DNA of 64,000 nucleotides from Gallaecimonas xiamenensis 3-C-1 (GTDB lineage: Bacteria > Pseudomonadota > Gammaproteobacteria > Enterobacterales > Gallaecimonadaceae), in contig NZ_AMRI01000015.1 in the NCBI RefSeq assembly GCF_000299915.1, forward strand, positions 44,262-108,261. Direction: 5' to 3'. Positions 15,631-24,799 of this stretch are shown one piece after another. The first letter of the stretch is position 1. Every line of letters begins with the position of its first letter. Both the position numbers and the translations under genes were made by a program. The notes under the pieces are model-generated. The model searched no databases. It was not told the DNA's origin and saw nothing but the letters and a program-made list of their open reading frames with translations.

Positions 15631-17046
15631 GTGCACACCAAGGTCTACCTTCCCGATGCTTTCCTGTCCGCCATGGACGCCATCATGCCCGCCTCCCTCT
15701 CCCGGGACGACTTTGTAGCGGCCTGCCAGCGCCCCCTGCGCCGGGCTATCCGCGTCAATACCTTGAAGATCTCTGTGGCCGACTTTGCCGAACAGATGGC
15801 GCAAAAAGGCTGGCAGCTGGAAACCATTCCCTGGTGCGACACCGGTTTTTGGCTGCAAAGGCCCGACGAGGATCTGCCCCTTGGCAATGAGCCAGAGCAC
15901 CTGCTGGGGCTTTTTTACGTCCAGGAAGCTTCCTCCATGCTGCCGCCCCAGGCCCTGTGGCATTGCCTGAGCGAGGCTCCGGCCAAGGTACTGGACGTGG
16001 CAGCCGCCCCTGGCTCCAAGACCACCCAATTGGCTGCCTTGATGAACAACCAGGGGCTGCTGGTGGCCAACGAATATTCGGGGTCGAGGGTCAAGGTGCT
16101 CCATGCCAACCTGCAGCGCCTTGGGGTCAGCAACTGTGCCCTTTGCCATTTTGACGGCAAGGTGTTCGGCCCCGCCTTGCCCGATACCTTCGACGCCATC
16201 TTGCTGGACGCCCCTTGCGGCGGCGAAGGCACCATCCGCAAGGACCCGGACGCTCTCAAGGATTGGGCGCAAAGCCATATCGACGCCATCAGCGAAGTGC
16301 AGCAGGGGCTGATCGAGTCGGCCTTCCAGGCCCTGAAGGTGGGAGGCGTATTGGTCTACTCCACCTGCACCCTCAACACCCAGGAAAACCAGGGTGTATT
16401 GGCCTTCCTGGCGGCACGTTTTGGCGAGGCGGTGGAACGGGTGTCCCTTGAAGGGCTTTTCGACGGCGCCGAGCAGGCCCTGACCGAGCAGGGAGAGCTG
16501 CACATCTGGCCGCAGATCTACGACTCCGAAGGTTTCTTTGTGGCGGCCGTACGCAAGCTTGCCAAGGTGGATGTTCCCGAGCCCAGCTTTCGCCTGGGCA
16601 AGTTTCCCTATACCCCGGCCAAGGGTAAAGACACCCAGGCCTTTATCCAGTATTTAAAGGACCAGTTTGGTTTTGACGCCAAACTCCTCAACCTTTGGCA
16701 AAGGGACGGGGATTTTTGGCATTTTCCTGAGGAGGCCAACGATCTCATCGGCCGGGTGCGTCTGGACCGCATCGGTATCAAGGTGGCAGAACCTGCTGGC
16801 AAGGAATGGAAGCTGCACCAGGATTTCGTGCTGGCCTTCGGCAGCCAGTGCCGGCCCTTGGAGCTCGACAGTGCCCAGGCCGCCGATTACCTCACCGGCA
16901 AAGACTTGGCGGTGGACGGCCTGGCGGCTGGCGGCGAACGGGTACTGAGCTACCAAGGGCACCCGATTGGCACGGCCAAAGCATTGAAAAACAAGCTTAA
17001 AAACCGTTTTCCTCGGGAGCTGGTTAAAGACAAGTTGGCGTTCTGA
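15631..17046 (+). CDS. rsmF: 16S rRNA (cytosine-1407-C5)-methyltransferase RsmF (YebU)
   Basis: 471 residues from a GTG start chosen because the protein then begins VHTKVYLPDAFL, matching the family N-terminus; the open frame continues upstream into the letB end without homology. The NOL1/NOP2/Sun methyltransferase core has the SAM motif DVAAAPGSKT, DAPCGGEG (Cys near 197) and the catalytic-cysteine motif STCTL near 245. A C-terminal PUA-like region follows. It methylates C1407 of 16S rRNA. It is followed by the SdsR sRNA gene. Confidence 0.95.
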   Translation: MHTKVYLPDAFLSAMDAIMPASLSRDDFVAACQRPLRRAIRVNTLKISVADFAEQMAQKGWQLETIPWCDTGFWLQRPDEDLPLGNEPEHLLGLFYVQEASSMLPPQALWHCLSEAPAKVLDVAAAPGSKTTQLAALMNNQGLLVANEYSGSRVKVLHANLQRLGVSNCALCHFDGKVFGPALPDTFDAILLDAPCGGEGTIRKDPDALKDWAQSHIDAISEVQQGLIESAFQALKVGGVLVYSTCTLNTQENQGVLAFLAARFGEAVERVSLEGLFDGAEQALTEQGELHIWPQIYDSEGFFVAAVRKLAKVDVPEPSFRLGKFPYTPAKGKDTQAFIQYLKDQFGFDAKLLNLWQRDGDFWHFPEEANDLIGRVRLDRIGIKVAEPAGKEWKLHQDFVLAFGSQCRPLELDSAQAADYLTGKDLAVDGLAAGGERVLSYQGHPIGTAKALKNKLKNRFPRELVKDKLAF

Positions 17047-17111
17047 GCAAGGCGAAACGCCGGGCAGCCGAGATAAATGGCGGCCCGGCGGGCAAAATAA
17101 GCGGCCTTGTT

Positions 17112-17118
17112 CTACCCT
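17112..17118 (+). promoter_or_regulatory. Sigma-S-type -10 element of sdsR
   Basis: CTACCCT resembles the sigma-S extended -10 CTAYACT and places a transcription start near 17126, giving an RNA of about 110 nt, close to the roughly 104 nt of E. coli SdsR. The assignment is inferred from position and similarity. Confidence 0.6.
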
Positions 17119-17125
17119 AAAACAC

Positions 17126-17235
17126 AGGTTTTGCACATTTTATGCACAAGCACCGCCGAGTTTCATTAGCGCACGGCTCTCACCGAGAGCCATTCCCCTG
17201 AGCCCGAAACATGGACATAGTTTCGGGCTTTTTTT
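17126..17235 (+). ncRNA. sdsR: Small RNA SdsR (RyeB) homologue
   Basis: The segment 17166-17181 (TTAGCGCACGGCTCTC) and the following GAGAGCCATT..CCCTG reproduce the central conserved block of enterobacterial SdsR/RyeB as I recall it. The structure also matches: a small hairpin GGCTCTC-ACC-GAGAGCC (17175-17191), a single-stranded CATTCCCCTG stretch, then a terminator with arms AGCCCGAAAC/GTTTCGGGCT and a T run. SdsR is an Hfq-dependent, sigma-S-controlled RNA that represses outer-membrane and mismatch-repair mRNAs (for example tolC, ompD, mutS) in Enterobacterales. It sits 80 bases after rsmF; in E. coli it is also in the rsmF-yebV-yebW-pphA neighbourhood. Confidence 0.88.
17201..17235 (+). 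terminator. Rho-independent terminator of sdsR
   Basis: Ten-base perfect arms AGCCCGAAAC (17201-17210) and GTTTCGGGCT (17220-17229) with a nine-base loop and a seven-base T run. It also separates the plus-strand block from the convergent tatD gene. Confidence 0.93.
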
Positions 17236-18028
17236 ATGCGCCAAACAAGGCTTTGGCGCCGGGGAAGCAGCGGTAGAAGTTGGCGGTGGTCACCTGGGCC
17301 AATTCCTCAAGGCTGACCCCTTTGAGTTCGGCGATAAACTGGGCCACGTCGTACACATATTGGGGCTCGTTGGACTTGCCCCTGTGGGGGACCGGCGCCA
17401 GATAGGGGCTGTCGGTTTCCACCAGCAACCTGTCCAGAGGCAGGGCTTTGACCACCTCGCGCAGGGCGTCGGCGTTACGGAAGGTGACGATACCGGAGAT
17501 GGAGATGTAAAAACCCAGTGCCATGGCCTGCTGGGCCATGTCTAAGTCTTCGGTAAAGCAGTGCAATACTCCCCCCACCTCGGCCGCCTTTTCCTCCCGC
17601 AATATGGCCAGGGTGTCTTCCTTGGCGTCGCGGGTATGGATGATAAGGGGCAGGCCGCGCTGGCGCGCTACCTGGATATGGTGGCGAAACGACTGCTGCT
17701 GCAAGGCTGCCGTTTCCGGGGCGTAGAAGTAATCGAGGCCGGTCTCCCCTATGGCTACCACCCTGGGGTGGCCGGCCAAGTCGTAAAGGCGATCCAGTTC
17801 CTGAGCTTCTTTTTGGTCCAGGGGGTGCACGCCGCAACTGGCGGCCACCTGCTCGAAGCCGTCGATGGCCCCCATCATGTCCCCGAAGCTGTCGAGGGTG
17901 ACACAGACGCACAAAAAGCGCTCTATGCCCCGTTGCTGGGCACGGTCAAGGGCGGCGGCCAGGCTGTCGCCTTCGGCCAGTTTCAGTCTTTCCAGGTGGC
18001 AGTGTGAATCAACCAACAACGTTGTCAC
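17234..18028 (-). CDS. TatD-family metal-dependent hydrolase (YcfH type)
   Basis: 264 residues of the TatD DNase family, with the metal-binding HCHLERL near residues 9-15, GETGLDYFY near 91, HTRDAKEDT and the late ETDSPYLAP motif. Members are metal-dependent 3'-5' DNases; the cellular role of the YcfH branch is not settled. The start is GTG at 18028 with GGAAGG five bases upstream. It overlaps the 3' end of holB by 20 bases and is the last gene of the holB-tmk-mltG-pabC operon, the same position as E. coli ycfH. Confidence 0.92.
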   Translation of the reverse strand: MTTLLVDSHCHLERLKLAEGDSLAAALDRAQQRGIERFLCVCVTLDSFGDMMGAIDGFEQVAASCGVHPLDQKEAQELDRLYDLAGHPRVVAIGETGLDYFYAPETAALQQQSFRHHIQVARQRGLPLIIHTRDAKEDTLAILREEKAAEVGGVLHCFTEDLDMAQQAMALGFYISISGIVTFRNADALREVVKALPLDRLLVETDSPYLAPVPHRGKSNEPQYVYDVAQFIAELKGVSLEELAQVTTANFYRCFPGAKALFGA

Positions 18029-18953
18029 TCCTTCCTTCCATCAATTGCCAGGCGATATCCACCAGCAGCCATTTGCTGTTGATGGCCGGTTGTTCCAAAA
18101 GCTGCTTGCGAGAGCCGAGCACGGCCTGCCAAAGGCCGGTCAGGGCCTCTTCTCCCAGGCGCTCCTGGCGGTCCAAATGGTCATGATACAGGGGCGCCAG
18201 GCCCCGTGCCAAACGGGCCTGATCCAACAGCCGATGGGCCAACTCGTCCAGGCAGAACAGGGCCTCTTTATGCCAGCGGTCGGCAAAATTTTCAGGGTAA
18301 AGGTGGCGGGTTTCCAAGGCCACCAGATCGGCCTGAAGCTTGGCCACCTTTTCCTGGTAGCCGTCCGCCAGGGCTCGCTGTAGGGCCAGGGGCGCACCGT
18401 GAAAACGCCGCAGCAAGGCGGGGCTGGCCTGGATCCCCTGCCCTTGCAGCCAGGCCTGGGCTTGATCAGCGGGGGGCGCCGGCAGGTGCAGCTTTTGGCA
18501 GCGGGACAAGATGGTAGGCAACAGCTGCCCCGGCTGGCTGCTGGTCAGCAGCCAGTAGGTATTGGCGGGAGGCTCTTCCAGGGATTTGAGCAAGGCGTTG
18601 GCGGCGTTGAGGTTAAGCCGATCGGCCTGATGCATCAGCACCACCTTGGCACCGCCCATCAGGGCGGCGCTATAGACGGGGCCAACCAGGGCACGGATGG
18701 CGTCCACCTTGATGCTGCCGCCGTCGGGTTCGACCCTGTGCAAGTCCGGGTGGGTACCGGCCTTTACCAACTGGCAGCTGTGGCATTGGCCGCAGCCCAC
18801 CTGGTTGCGACACAGCAACTGCAAGGCAAATTGCTGGGCCAGTTGGGCCTTGCCGACGCCACTGGGGCCGGTCAGCAGGTAGGCATGGGCCAGGCGCTGG
18901 CTTTGTTGCCAGCGGCCAAAATCGGCAAGATAAGGGGCCAGCCAAGGCAGCAT
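18009..18953 (-). CDS. holB: DNA polymerase III subunit delta prime HolB
   Basis: 314 residues of the AAA+ clamp-loader family. The N-terminal P-loop-like sequence is GPSGVGKAQ (about 29-37), and a four-cysteine zinc site lies in CRNQVGCGQCHSCQ (about 49-62). The sensor-1 region NALLKSLEEPP is at about 117-127. Delta prime is the stator of the clamp loader. The start ATG overlaps the tmk stop by one base (TGATG). Confidence 0.96.
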   Translation of the reverse strand: MLPWLAPYLADFGRWQQSQRLAHAYLLTGPSGVGKAQLAQQFALQLLCRNQVGCGQCHSCQLVKAGTHPDLHRVEPDGGSIKVDAIRALVGPVYSAALMGGAKVVLMHQADRLNLNAANALLKSLEEPPANTYWLLTSSQPGQLLPTILSRCQKLHLPAPPADQAQAWLQGQGIQASPALLRRFHGAPLALQRALADGYQEKVAKLQADLVALETRHLYPENFADRWHKEALFCLDELAHRLLDQARLARGLAPLYHDHLDRQERLGEEALTGLWQAVLGSRKQLLEQPAINSKWLLVDIAWQLMEGRSDNVVG

Positions 18954-19585
18954 CAGCGCCGCTCCAAGCGGCCAAGGGCGGCGTCGATGGCCTGGTGTAC
19001 CTGCTCAAGGGGTTGGCCGGCGTCGATGGTGACGATGCTGTCGTCACCCTGGGCCAGGGCCTGGTAGCGGGCGCGGGTGCGCTCAAAAAAGGCCAGCTGC
19101 TCAAGCTCGATCCGGTCCAGCTCGCCCCTGGCCTTGGCCCGCTCCAGGCCCAGCTTGGGGTCGATATCCAGGTACAGGGTCAGGGCCGGCTTGAAATCCC
19201 CCAGCACCGCCTGGCGGATACTGTCGATAAGGGCGCTGTCCAACTGGCGGCCCCCCCCCTGGTAGGCGCGGCTCGACAAATCATGCCGGTCCCCCACCAC
19301 CCAGTGACCCTGGGCCAGGGCCGGCTTGATGACGTTTTCCACCAGCTGCACCCGGGCGGCGTACATCAGCAGCAGCTCGGCCTGGGGGGTCAGGGGTTCT
19401 TGATGGACGGTTTTGACCAGCTCGCGCATCTTTTCGGCAAGGGGGGTGCCCCCCGGTTCACGGGTCTGCACCACGGTGGCGCCCCTTTGCTCTAAAAAGG
19501 CCCTGACCCTGGCCACCGCCGTGGACTTGCCGGCCCCTTCCAGGCCCTCTATCACCACAAAAGCCGGGTCTATCAGTGGCTTCAT
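18953..19585 (-). CDS. tmk: Thymidylate kinase
   Basis: 210 residues. The P-loop is [10 protein letters not shown] (about 13-22), the dTMP-contact motif [11 protein letters not shown] is near 40, and the LID region has [13 protein letters not shown] near 100. The enzyme phosphorylates dTMP to dTDP. The start overlaps the mltG stop by four bases (ATGA) and its own stop overlaps the holB start, so mltG-tmk-holB-tatD form a coupled series. Confidence 0.97.
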   Translation of the reverse strand: MKPLIDPAFVVIEGLEGAGKSTAVARVRAFLEQRGATVVQTREPGGTPLAEKMRELVKTVHQEPLTPQAELLLMYAARVQLVENVIKPALAQGHWVVGDRHDLSSRAYQGGGRQLDSALIDSIRQAVLGDFKPALTLYLDIDPKLGLERAKARGELDRIELEQLAFFERTRARYQALAQGDDSIVTIDAGQPLEQVHQAIDAALGRLERR

Positions 19586-20580
19586 CCGCGTCCTCTTTGA
19601 TAACGGTTCACTGCGTTGTTGTGTTCACGCAGCGTCTTGGAAAATGCATGGCTGCCGTCGCCCTTGGCCACAAAATACAGGTAGTCGGCCTTGTCCGGGT
19701 GCAGCACCGCGTCGATGGCGGCGCGGGACGGCATGGCGATGGGCCCGGGGGGCAGCCCCTTGATGACATAGGTATTGTACGCCGTTGCCTGGCGCAGGTG
19801 GGCGCGGGTGAGGTTGCCGTCAAAGTCGTCTCCCAGGCCGTAAATGACAGTGGGGTCGGTCTGCAGCCGCATGCCCTTGTTGAGGCGGTTGACGAACACC
19901 GAGGCGATCAGCGGCCGCTCGGCCGGCACCGCCGTTTCTTTCTCGACGATGGACGCCAGGGTCAGGGCCTGGGCCGGGGTGGCCAGGGGCAGCCCCGGGT
20001 CGCGGTTGGGCCAGGCCTGTTCCAGGTAGCGGCTCATGGCATCTTTGGCCTGGGTCAGCAGGCTCAGGTCGGTATCACCGCAGCGGTATTGGTAGGTGTC
20101 GGGCATCAATTGGCCTTCCACCAGGGGCAGGCCGAGGGCCTTGGCCACGGCCTGGCTGTCGGCGCCGCTTAGGCGAAAATCCAGGTGCGCCAAGGCGGCC
20201 AGCCGGGCCTGCCAGTCTTTGAAGCGCTCCCCTTCCACCAGGGTCACTTTAAAGCTTTGTTCCTTGCCGGCCGCCATGTCGGCCAGCAAGGCCTTCATGG
20301 TCATGCCCTCGTCCACGGCGTAGCAGCCGGCCTTGATCTGGCCAAGGCCAGGTTCGAGTTTAAGCAGCAGCTTGAAAGGCCAGTTCTGCTCTACCCAGCC
20401 GTCACTGCGCAGGGACTTGACCAGGCGGTAGGCATGGGTACCGGCCTTGACTTCCAGAGTTTGGGGGCCGGTCAGGGCCAGGGGCTTGGCCAGGGCCTGC
20501 TGGTATTGCCAGAGGCCATACAGCGCAGCGGCCACCGAGGCGGCCAGCAGGGCCGCCACTATCCATAACAACTTCTTCAT
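19582..20580 (-). CDS. mltG: Endolytic murein transglycosylase MltG (YceG)
   Basis: 332 residues from the ATG at 20580, which gives a normal [18 protein letters not shown] membrane anchor; the frame stays open upstream into pabC but without a plausible start. A LysM-like subdomain precedes the YceG core, whose catalytic glutamate is in SIVEKETAV near residue 208. The enzyme cleaves nascent glycan strands at the inner-membrane face. The start overlaps the pabC stop by one base (TAATG). Confidence 0.95.
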   Translation of the reverse strand: MKKLLWIVAALLAASVAAALYGLWQYQQALAKPLALTGPQTLEVKAGTHAYRLVKSLRSDGWVEQNWPFKLLLKLEPGLGQIKAGCYAVDEGMTMKALLADMAAGKEQSFKVTLVEGERFKDWQARLAALAHLDFRLSGADSQAVAKALGLPLVEGQLMPDTYQYRCGDTDLSLLTQAKDAMSRYLEQAWPNRDPGLPLATPAQALTLASIVEKETAVPAERPLIASVFVNRLNKGMRLQTDPTVIYGLGDDFDGNLTRAHLRQATAYNTYVIKGLPPGPIAMPSRAAIDAVLHPDKADYLYFVAKGDGSHAFSKTLREHNNAVNRYQRGRG

Positions 20581-21338
20581 TATCCGAGGGTATCGCGTAG
20601 TTGGAGGGTCAAACGGGGCGCCGCCAGGCGCCTTGTGCCAAAGGTATGTACCGGCACCACCCCCATCAGGGCGTTGCACAGGAAAATTTCGTCCGCCTCA
20701 TCGAGGGCGGCCAGGGGCGCCTGCACCACCTGGGCCGGCTGCGCCGCCATCACCAGGGCTCGCTGGGTGCCGCTAACGCCGCTGCGGGCCAAATTGGGGG
20801 TATGGAGCACTGCACCCTTAAACCAAAAGAGGTTGGCACTGACGGCGGACACCACAAAACCGTCGTCGTCCAGCAGCACCCCTTCGTCGCTGCCGACCCG
20901 GGCCAAGGCCTCGGCGGCCAGCACCTGTTCCAGGCGGCTGCAATGCTTGAGACCGGCCAGCATCGGGCTGGTGCCCAGGGTCACCGGCAACAGGGCCAGG
21001 CTGATCCCTTGGCTGCGCCACAGGGGGTAATGGGCCGGTTCGGCAAAATGGCTGACCCACACCTGGCTCGGCCCCTCGGCGGGGCGGTATCCCCGGCCAC
21101 CGGCAGCCCTTGCTACCAATACCTTGACGCCCCCCTGCCCGCGTTGGGCAGCGGCCTTCATTACTGCGTCTTCCAGGCTTTGCCAGTCAGGGGGGCTCAT
21201 GGCCAGGCGGGCGCAGGCTTCTTCCAGGCGGGAGCGGTGGGCCGGCCAGTTTTGCGGTGCGCCGCCCCGCACGGCCAGGGTGGTAAAGTGGCCGTCACCG
21301 TATTGAAGGCGGTCAGGATAGGATTCGAGGCTGAGCAT
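20580..21338 (-). CDS. pabC: Aminodeoxychorismate lyase
   Basis: 252 residues of the class IV PLP aminotransferase family. Features include the RLEEACARL segment and the conserved KVLVARAAGGRGYRP (about 73-87). The enzyme releases pyruvate from 4-amino-4-deoxychorismate to form p-aminobenzoate for folate. It lies directly after the fabF terminator and is coupled to mltG, the same order as in E. coli (fabF-pabC-mltG). Confidence 0.92.
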   Translation of the reverse strand: MLSLESYPDRLQYGDGHFTTLAVRGGAPQNWPAHRSRLEEACARLAMSPPDWQSLEDAVMKAAAQRGQGGVKVLVARAAGGRGYRPAEGPSQVWVSHFAEPAHYPLWRSQGISLALLPVTLGTSPMLAGLKHCSRLEQVLAAEALARVGSDEGVLLDDDGFVVSAVSANLFWFKGAVLHTPNLARSGVSGTQRALVMAAQPAQVVQAPLAALDEADEIFLCNALMGVVPVHTFGTRRLAAPRLTLQLRDTLG

Positions 21339-21344
21339 AGGTCA

Positions 21345-21385
21345 ATAAAAAACGCCTGATAAGCCGTTAGGTTATCAGGCGTTTT
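21345..21385 (-). terminator. Terminator after fabF
   Basis: A 14-base perfect arm pair (AAAACGCCTGATAA / TTATCAGGCGTTTT) with a nine-base loop, followed on the minus strand by TTTTTTATT. It separates the fab operon from pabC-mltG-tmk-holB-tatD, though read-through is possible. Confidence 0.9.
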
Positions 21386-21401
21386 GCCAAGTTACACCCT
21401 T

Positions 21402-22640
21402 TTAGATGCGGCTGAACAGCAAAGAGCCGTTGGTGCCACCGAAGCCAAAAGAGTTACAGAGCACATGGTCAACCTTGGCCTGGCGGGCCACGTGGGGCAC
21501 GTAATCGAGATCACAGCCCTCGGAGGGGTTGTCCAGGTTGATGGTGGGGGGAATGGCGTTATCAAAGAGGCTCATCACCGAGATGATGGCTTCAACGGCG
21601 CCCGCCGCACCCAGCAGATGGCCGGTCATGGACTTGGTGGAGGAGACCATCAGTTTGTAGGCATGGTCGCCGAACACCGATTTGACGGCGTTGCTTTCGG
21701 CAGCATCCCCGGCCGGGGTGGAGGTGCCGTGGGCGTTGACATAGCCCACCAGGCTCGGGTCCAGCTTGGCGTCACGGATGGCGTTAAGCATGGACAGGGC
21801 GGCACCGGCACCGTCTTCCGGCGGTGAAGTCATGTGGTAAGCGTCGCCGCTCATGCCAAAGCCGGTCAGCTCGGCATAGATGCGGGCGCCTCGGGCCTTG
21901 GCGTGTTCGTAGTCTTCCAGCACCATGACACCGGCGCCGTCGCCCAGCACAAAGCCGTCGCGGTCGCGGTCCCAGGGACGGCTGGCCGCCTTGGGATCGT
22001 CATTGCGGGTAGACAGGGCGCGAGCTGCGCCAAAGCCGCCCATCCCCAGGGGGGTACAGGCCATCTCGGCACCACCGGCCAGCATGACGTCGGCATCGCC
22101 GTAGGCGATCATCCGGGCGGCATGGCCGATGTTGTGCACCCCTGTGGTACAGGCGGTGGTGATGGCGATGTTGGGGCCACGCAAGCCGTGCATGATGGAC
22201 AACCAGCCGGACACCATATTGATGATGGTGCTGGGCACGAAAAACGGCGACATCTTGCGTGGACCATTGGCCAACAGGGCCTCATGGTTTTTCTCGATAA
22301 GGCCAAGGCCACCGATACCGGAACCGACGGCAACGCCGACGCGGCTCAGATCGGCTTTTTCCAGGTCAAGGCCACTGTCCTTGAGGGCCTGGATGCCTGT
22401 GGCGACGCCGTACTGGATGAACAAGTCCATCTTCTTGGCGTCTTTGCCAGACATGTACTGGGTGACGTCAAAGTCTTTGACGTTACCGGCGAAATGGGTG
22501 GTAAAGGCGCTGGTATCGAAGCAGCTGATGGTATCGATGCCACTTTGCCCTGCCAGGAGGGCTTTCCAGGAAGATTCTACGCTGTTGCCCACGGGGGACA
22601 GCATGCCCATACCGGTCACAACGACACGACGCTTGGTCAC
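21402..22640 (-). CDS. fabF: 3-oxoacyl-[ACP] synthase II (KAS II)
   Basis: 412 residues. The Cys-His-His triad is visible in [12 protein letters not shown] (Cys near 163), [11 protein letters not shown] (His near 304) and [11 protein letters not shown] (His near 341). It elongates acyl-ACP in type II fatty acid synthesis. The start is GTG at 22640 with GGAGGC upstream. It follows acpP after a 75-base gap containing a strong hairpin, an arrangement that lets acpP be made in excess of fabF. Confidence 0.97.
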   Translation of the reverse strand: MTKRRVVVTGMGMLSPVGNSVESSWKALLAGQSGIDTISCFDTSAFTTHFAGNVKDFDVTQYMSGKDAKKMDLFIQYGVATGIQALKDSGLDLEKADLSRVGVAVGSGIGGLGLIEKNHEALLANGPRKMSPFFVPSTIINMVSGWLSIMHGLRGPNIAITTACTTGVHNIGHAARMIAYGDADVMLAGGAEMACTPLGMGGFGAARALSTRNDDPKAASRPWDRDRDGFVLGDGAGVMVLEDYEHAKARGARIYAELTGFGMSGDAYHMTSPPEDGAGAALSMLNAIRDAKLDPSLVGYVNAHGTSTPAGDAAESNAVKSVFGDHAYKLMVSSTKSMTGHLLGAAGAVEAIISVMSLFDNAIPPTINLDNPSEGCDLDYVPHVARQAKVDHVLCNSFGFGGTNGSLLFSRI

Positions 22641-22684
22641 GGCGTTTGCCTCCGAAAGGAAAAAAACGAGGGTCGAGAGAGGAA

Positions 22685-22708
22685 ACAGGCGGTCCGAGGA
22701 CCGCCTGT
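22685..22708 (-). terminator. Attenuating hairpin in the acpP-fabF gap
   Basis: ACAGGCGGTCC and GGACCGCCTGT are perfect 11-base arms around GA, beginning seven bases after the acpP stop. On the minus strand only TTTCC follows, so it is probably a partial terminator or 3'-end stabiliser of the abundant acpP transcript. Confidence 0.65.
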
Positions 22709-22715
22709 TAGAGGA

Positions 22716-22952
22716 TTAGTTCTGGTGAGCGGTGACGTAGTCGATGGCCGCTTGCACAGTAGTGATCTTCTCGGCTTCTTCATCCGGGATCTCAGTGTCG
22801 AACTCTTCTTCCAGCGCCATCACCAGCTCAACGGTGTCCAGAGAGTCAGCGCCGAGATCGTCGACGAAAGAAGCTTCGTTTTTCACTTCTTCTTCTTTCA
22901 CGCCCAGTTGCTCGACGATGATTTTCTTAACGCGTTCTTCGATAGTGCTCAT
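22716..22952 (-). CDS. acpP: Acyl carrier protein
   Basis: 78 residues, acidic, with the phosphopantetheine attachment serine in [10 protein letters not shown] (Ser 37). It carries growing acyl chains for the Fab enzymes encoded around it. A separate promoter lies upstream (23000-23027), in line with the high expression of acpP. Downstream hairpin limits read-through to fabF. Confidence 0.98.
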   Translation of the reverse strand: MSTIEERVKKIIVEQLGVKEEEVKNEASFVDDLGADSLDTVELVMALEEEFDTEIPDEEAEKITTVQAAIDYVTAHQN

Positions 22953-22999
22953 AGCTTGTTGTTTCCTTAGCAGTACGCTGTAAATAGCGAATGGGGGCT

Positions 23000-23027
23000 A
23001 GTGTATTCGATCCCCAAATCTTTGCAA
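23000..23027 (-). promoter_or_regulatory. Sigma-70 promoter of acpP
   Basis: On the minus strand TTGCAA and TACACT are separated by 16 bases. The predicted start is near 22993, about 40 bases before the acpP ATG. Confidence 0.7.
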
Positions 23028-23109
23028 GGGAAAGGAAAACCGCGAATATGCTGGTCAAACCACGGTGTTAGCCTGTTGTTCGCCACAGATCCGCGCATTT
23101 TCCGATCAC

Positions 23110-23853
23110 TTACGCCATCACCATGCCGCCGTTGACGTGCAGGGTTTCACCAGTGATGTATCCAGCCTCATTAGAGGCCAAAAAGACCACGGCACTGGCA
23201 ATTTCGGCAGGCGAACCCAGGCGTGCCAGCGGCACTTGCCCGAAGATCGCCGATTTTTGGTCGTCCGTCAGTTCGCGGGTCATATCGGTGTCGATAAAGC
23301 CCGGCGCTACGGCATTGACGGTAATGTTCCTTGACGCCACTTCCCGGGCCAGGGACTTGGTAAAACCCAGCAGGCCCGCCTTGGCGGCAGCGTAGTTGAC
23401 CTGTCCCTGGTTCCCCATGGTGCCCACTACAGAGCCGACGGAGATGATCCGGCCGGCACGTTTTTTCATCATCGGCCGCAACACGGCCTTGGAAAGACGA
23501 TAAAGGGATTTGAGGTTGGTGTCGATCACCTCGTCCCATTCTTCGTCTTTCATCCGCATCAACAGGTTATCGCGGGTGATGCCGGCATTGTTGACCAGGA
23601 TGTCCAAGTCCCCTGCCCTGTCTTTGACGGTGGCAAGGACGGCATCGATGCTGTCGCTGCTGGTCACATTCAGGTTAAGGCCACGGCCTTCTCCCAGGTA
23701 GCTGCTGATGGCCTCGGCGCCCTTGTCGGACGTGGCGGTACCAAAAACGGTAGCACCTTGGGCCGCCAGGCGCTCGGCAATGGCGCGGCCAATGCCGCGA
23801 CTGGCGCCGGTTACCAGGGCGATTTTTCCGGTCAATGACATGAAGTCAGACAT
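23110..23853 (-). CDS. fabG: 3-oxoacyl-[ACP] reductase FabG
   Basis: 247 residues from the ATG at 23853, chosen for GAGG six bases upstream; a longer frame exists but overlaps fabD. This is a classical short-chain dehydrogenase: NADPH-binding TGASRGIGRAIAE near 15, NNAGITRDNLLMRM near 88, and the YxxxK motif NYAAAKAGL near 154. It reduces 3-oxoacyl-ACP. It lies seven bases after fabD in the fabH-fabD-fabG-acpP-fabF order typical of the group. Confidence 0.97.
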   Translation of the reverse strand: MSDFMSLTGKIALVTGASRGIGRAIAERLAAQGATVFGTATSDKGAEAISSYLGEGRGLNLNVTSSDSIDAVLATVKDRAGDLDILVNNAGITRDNLLMRMKDEEWDEVIDTNLKSLYRLSKAVLRPMMKKRAGRIISVGSVVGTMGNQGQVNYAAAKAGLLGFTKSLAREVASRNITVNAVAPGFIDTDMTRELTDDQKSAIFGQVPLARLGSPAEIASAVVFLASNEAGYITGETLHVNGGMVMA

Positions 23854-23860
23854 GTTTTCC

Positions 23861-24787
23861 TCACTTGGCAACTGATTGCAGCTCGTCGCTACTGTGCAAC
23901 GGGCCGGCATTCAGGCTCTTATCAATCCGTTTGGCAAGGCCGCAAAGCACCTTGCCAGGGCCGCATTCGTAAAGGTCGGTTACCCCTTGCTGAGCCATGG
24001 CCTGGACCGACTCGGTCCAGCGCACCGGGCTGTACAGCTGGCGCACCAGGGCGTCCCTGATGGCGTCCCCTTCACTGACGCTGGCCACGTCCACGTTGTT
24101 GATCACCGGCACCGCAGGGGCGGCGATCGTTACTTGCTTGAGGCGCTCGGCCAGTTGCTCTGCCGCCGGCTTCATCAGGGCGCAGTGGCTGGGCACCGAT
24201 ACGCTCAGGGGCAAGGCCCGCTTGGCGCCTTTTTCCTTGAGGACCTCACAGGCCCGGTCAACGGCTGCCTTGGAACCGGCGATCACCACCTGGCCTGGGC
24301 TATTGAAGTTGACCGCTTCCACCACGTCCCCTTGGGCCGCTTCGGCGCAGCCGGCCACCACGTCGGCGTCATCCAGGCCGATGATGGCGGCCATGGCACC
24401 GGTGCCGGCCGGAACGGCGGCCTGCATATACTGGCCACGGGCTTCCACCAGGGCCACGGCATCTTTGAAATCCAAGGCGCCGGCGCAGACCAGTGCCGAG
24501 TATTCACCCAGGCTGTGGCCGGCCATCAGGGCCGGGGCCACGCCGCCCTGGGCCAGGTAGGCCCGGTAGGTGGCAACAGAGGCGGTCAGCAACGCGGGCT
24601 GAGTACGCTCGGTAGCGTTCAGGTCCGCTTCCGGGCCGTTTTGGACCAAAGCCCACAAATCGTAGCCCAGTACCTCGGAGGCTTCCTTGAAGGTCTCCAG
24701 TACCACAGGGTAGGCGCCGGCCAGCTCGGCGAGCATGCCCACGCTTTGGGAACCTTGTCCCGGGAATATAAAGGCAGTTTTTTGCAT
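23861..24787 (-). CDS. fabD: Malonyl-CoA-ACP transacylase FabD
   Basis: 308 residues. The N-terminal FIFPGQGSQSVGM and the nucleophile motif GHSLGEYSALV (Ser near 92) define the family, with the catalytic His in VPSHCALM near 202. It loads malonyl groups on ACP. It begins 12 bases after fabH. Confidence 0.97.
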   Translation of the reverse strand: MQKTAFIFPGQGSQSVGMLAELAGAYPVVLETFKEASEVLGYDLWALVQNGPEADLNATERTQPALLTASVATYRAYLAQGGVAPALMAGHSLGEYSALVCAGALDFKDAVALVEARGQYMQAAVPAGTGAMAAIIGLDDADVVAGCAEAAQGDVVEAVNFNSPGQVVIAGSKAAVDRACEVLKEKGAKRALPLSVSVPSHCALMKPAAEQLAERLKQVTIAAPAVPVINNVDVASVSEGDAIRDALVRQLYSPVRWTESVQAMAQQGVTDLYECGPGKVLCGLAKRIDKSLNAGPLHSSDELQSVAK

Positions 24788-24799
24788 CTTTATGGCCTT

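Noticed and set aside
17047..17125. tRNA-like or second small RNA between rsmF and sdsR
   Set aside because: No cloverleaf arms or extra promoter/terminator pair; the region is accounted for by the sdsR promoter.
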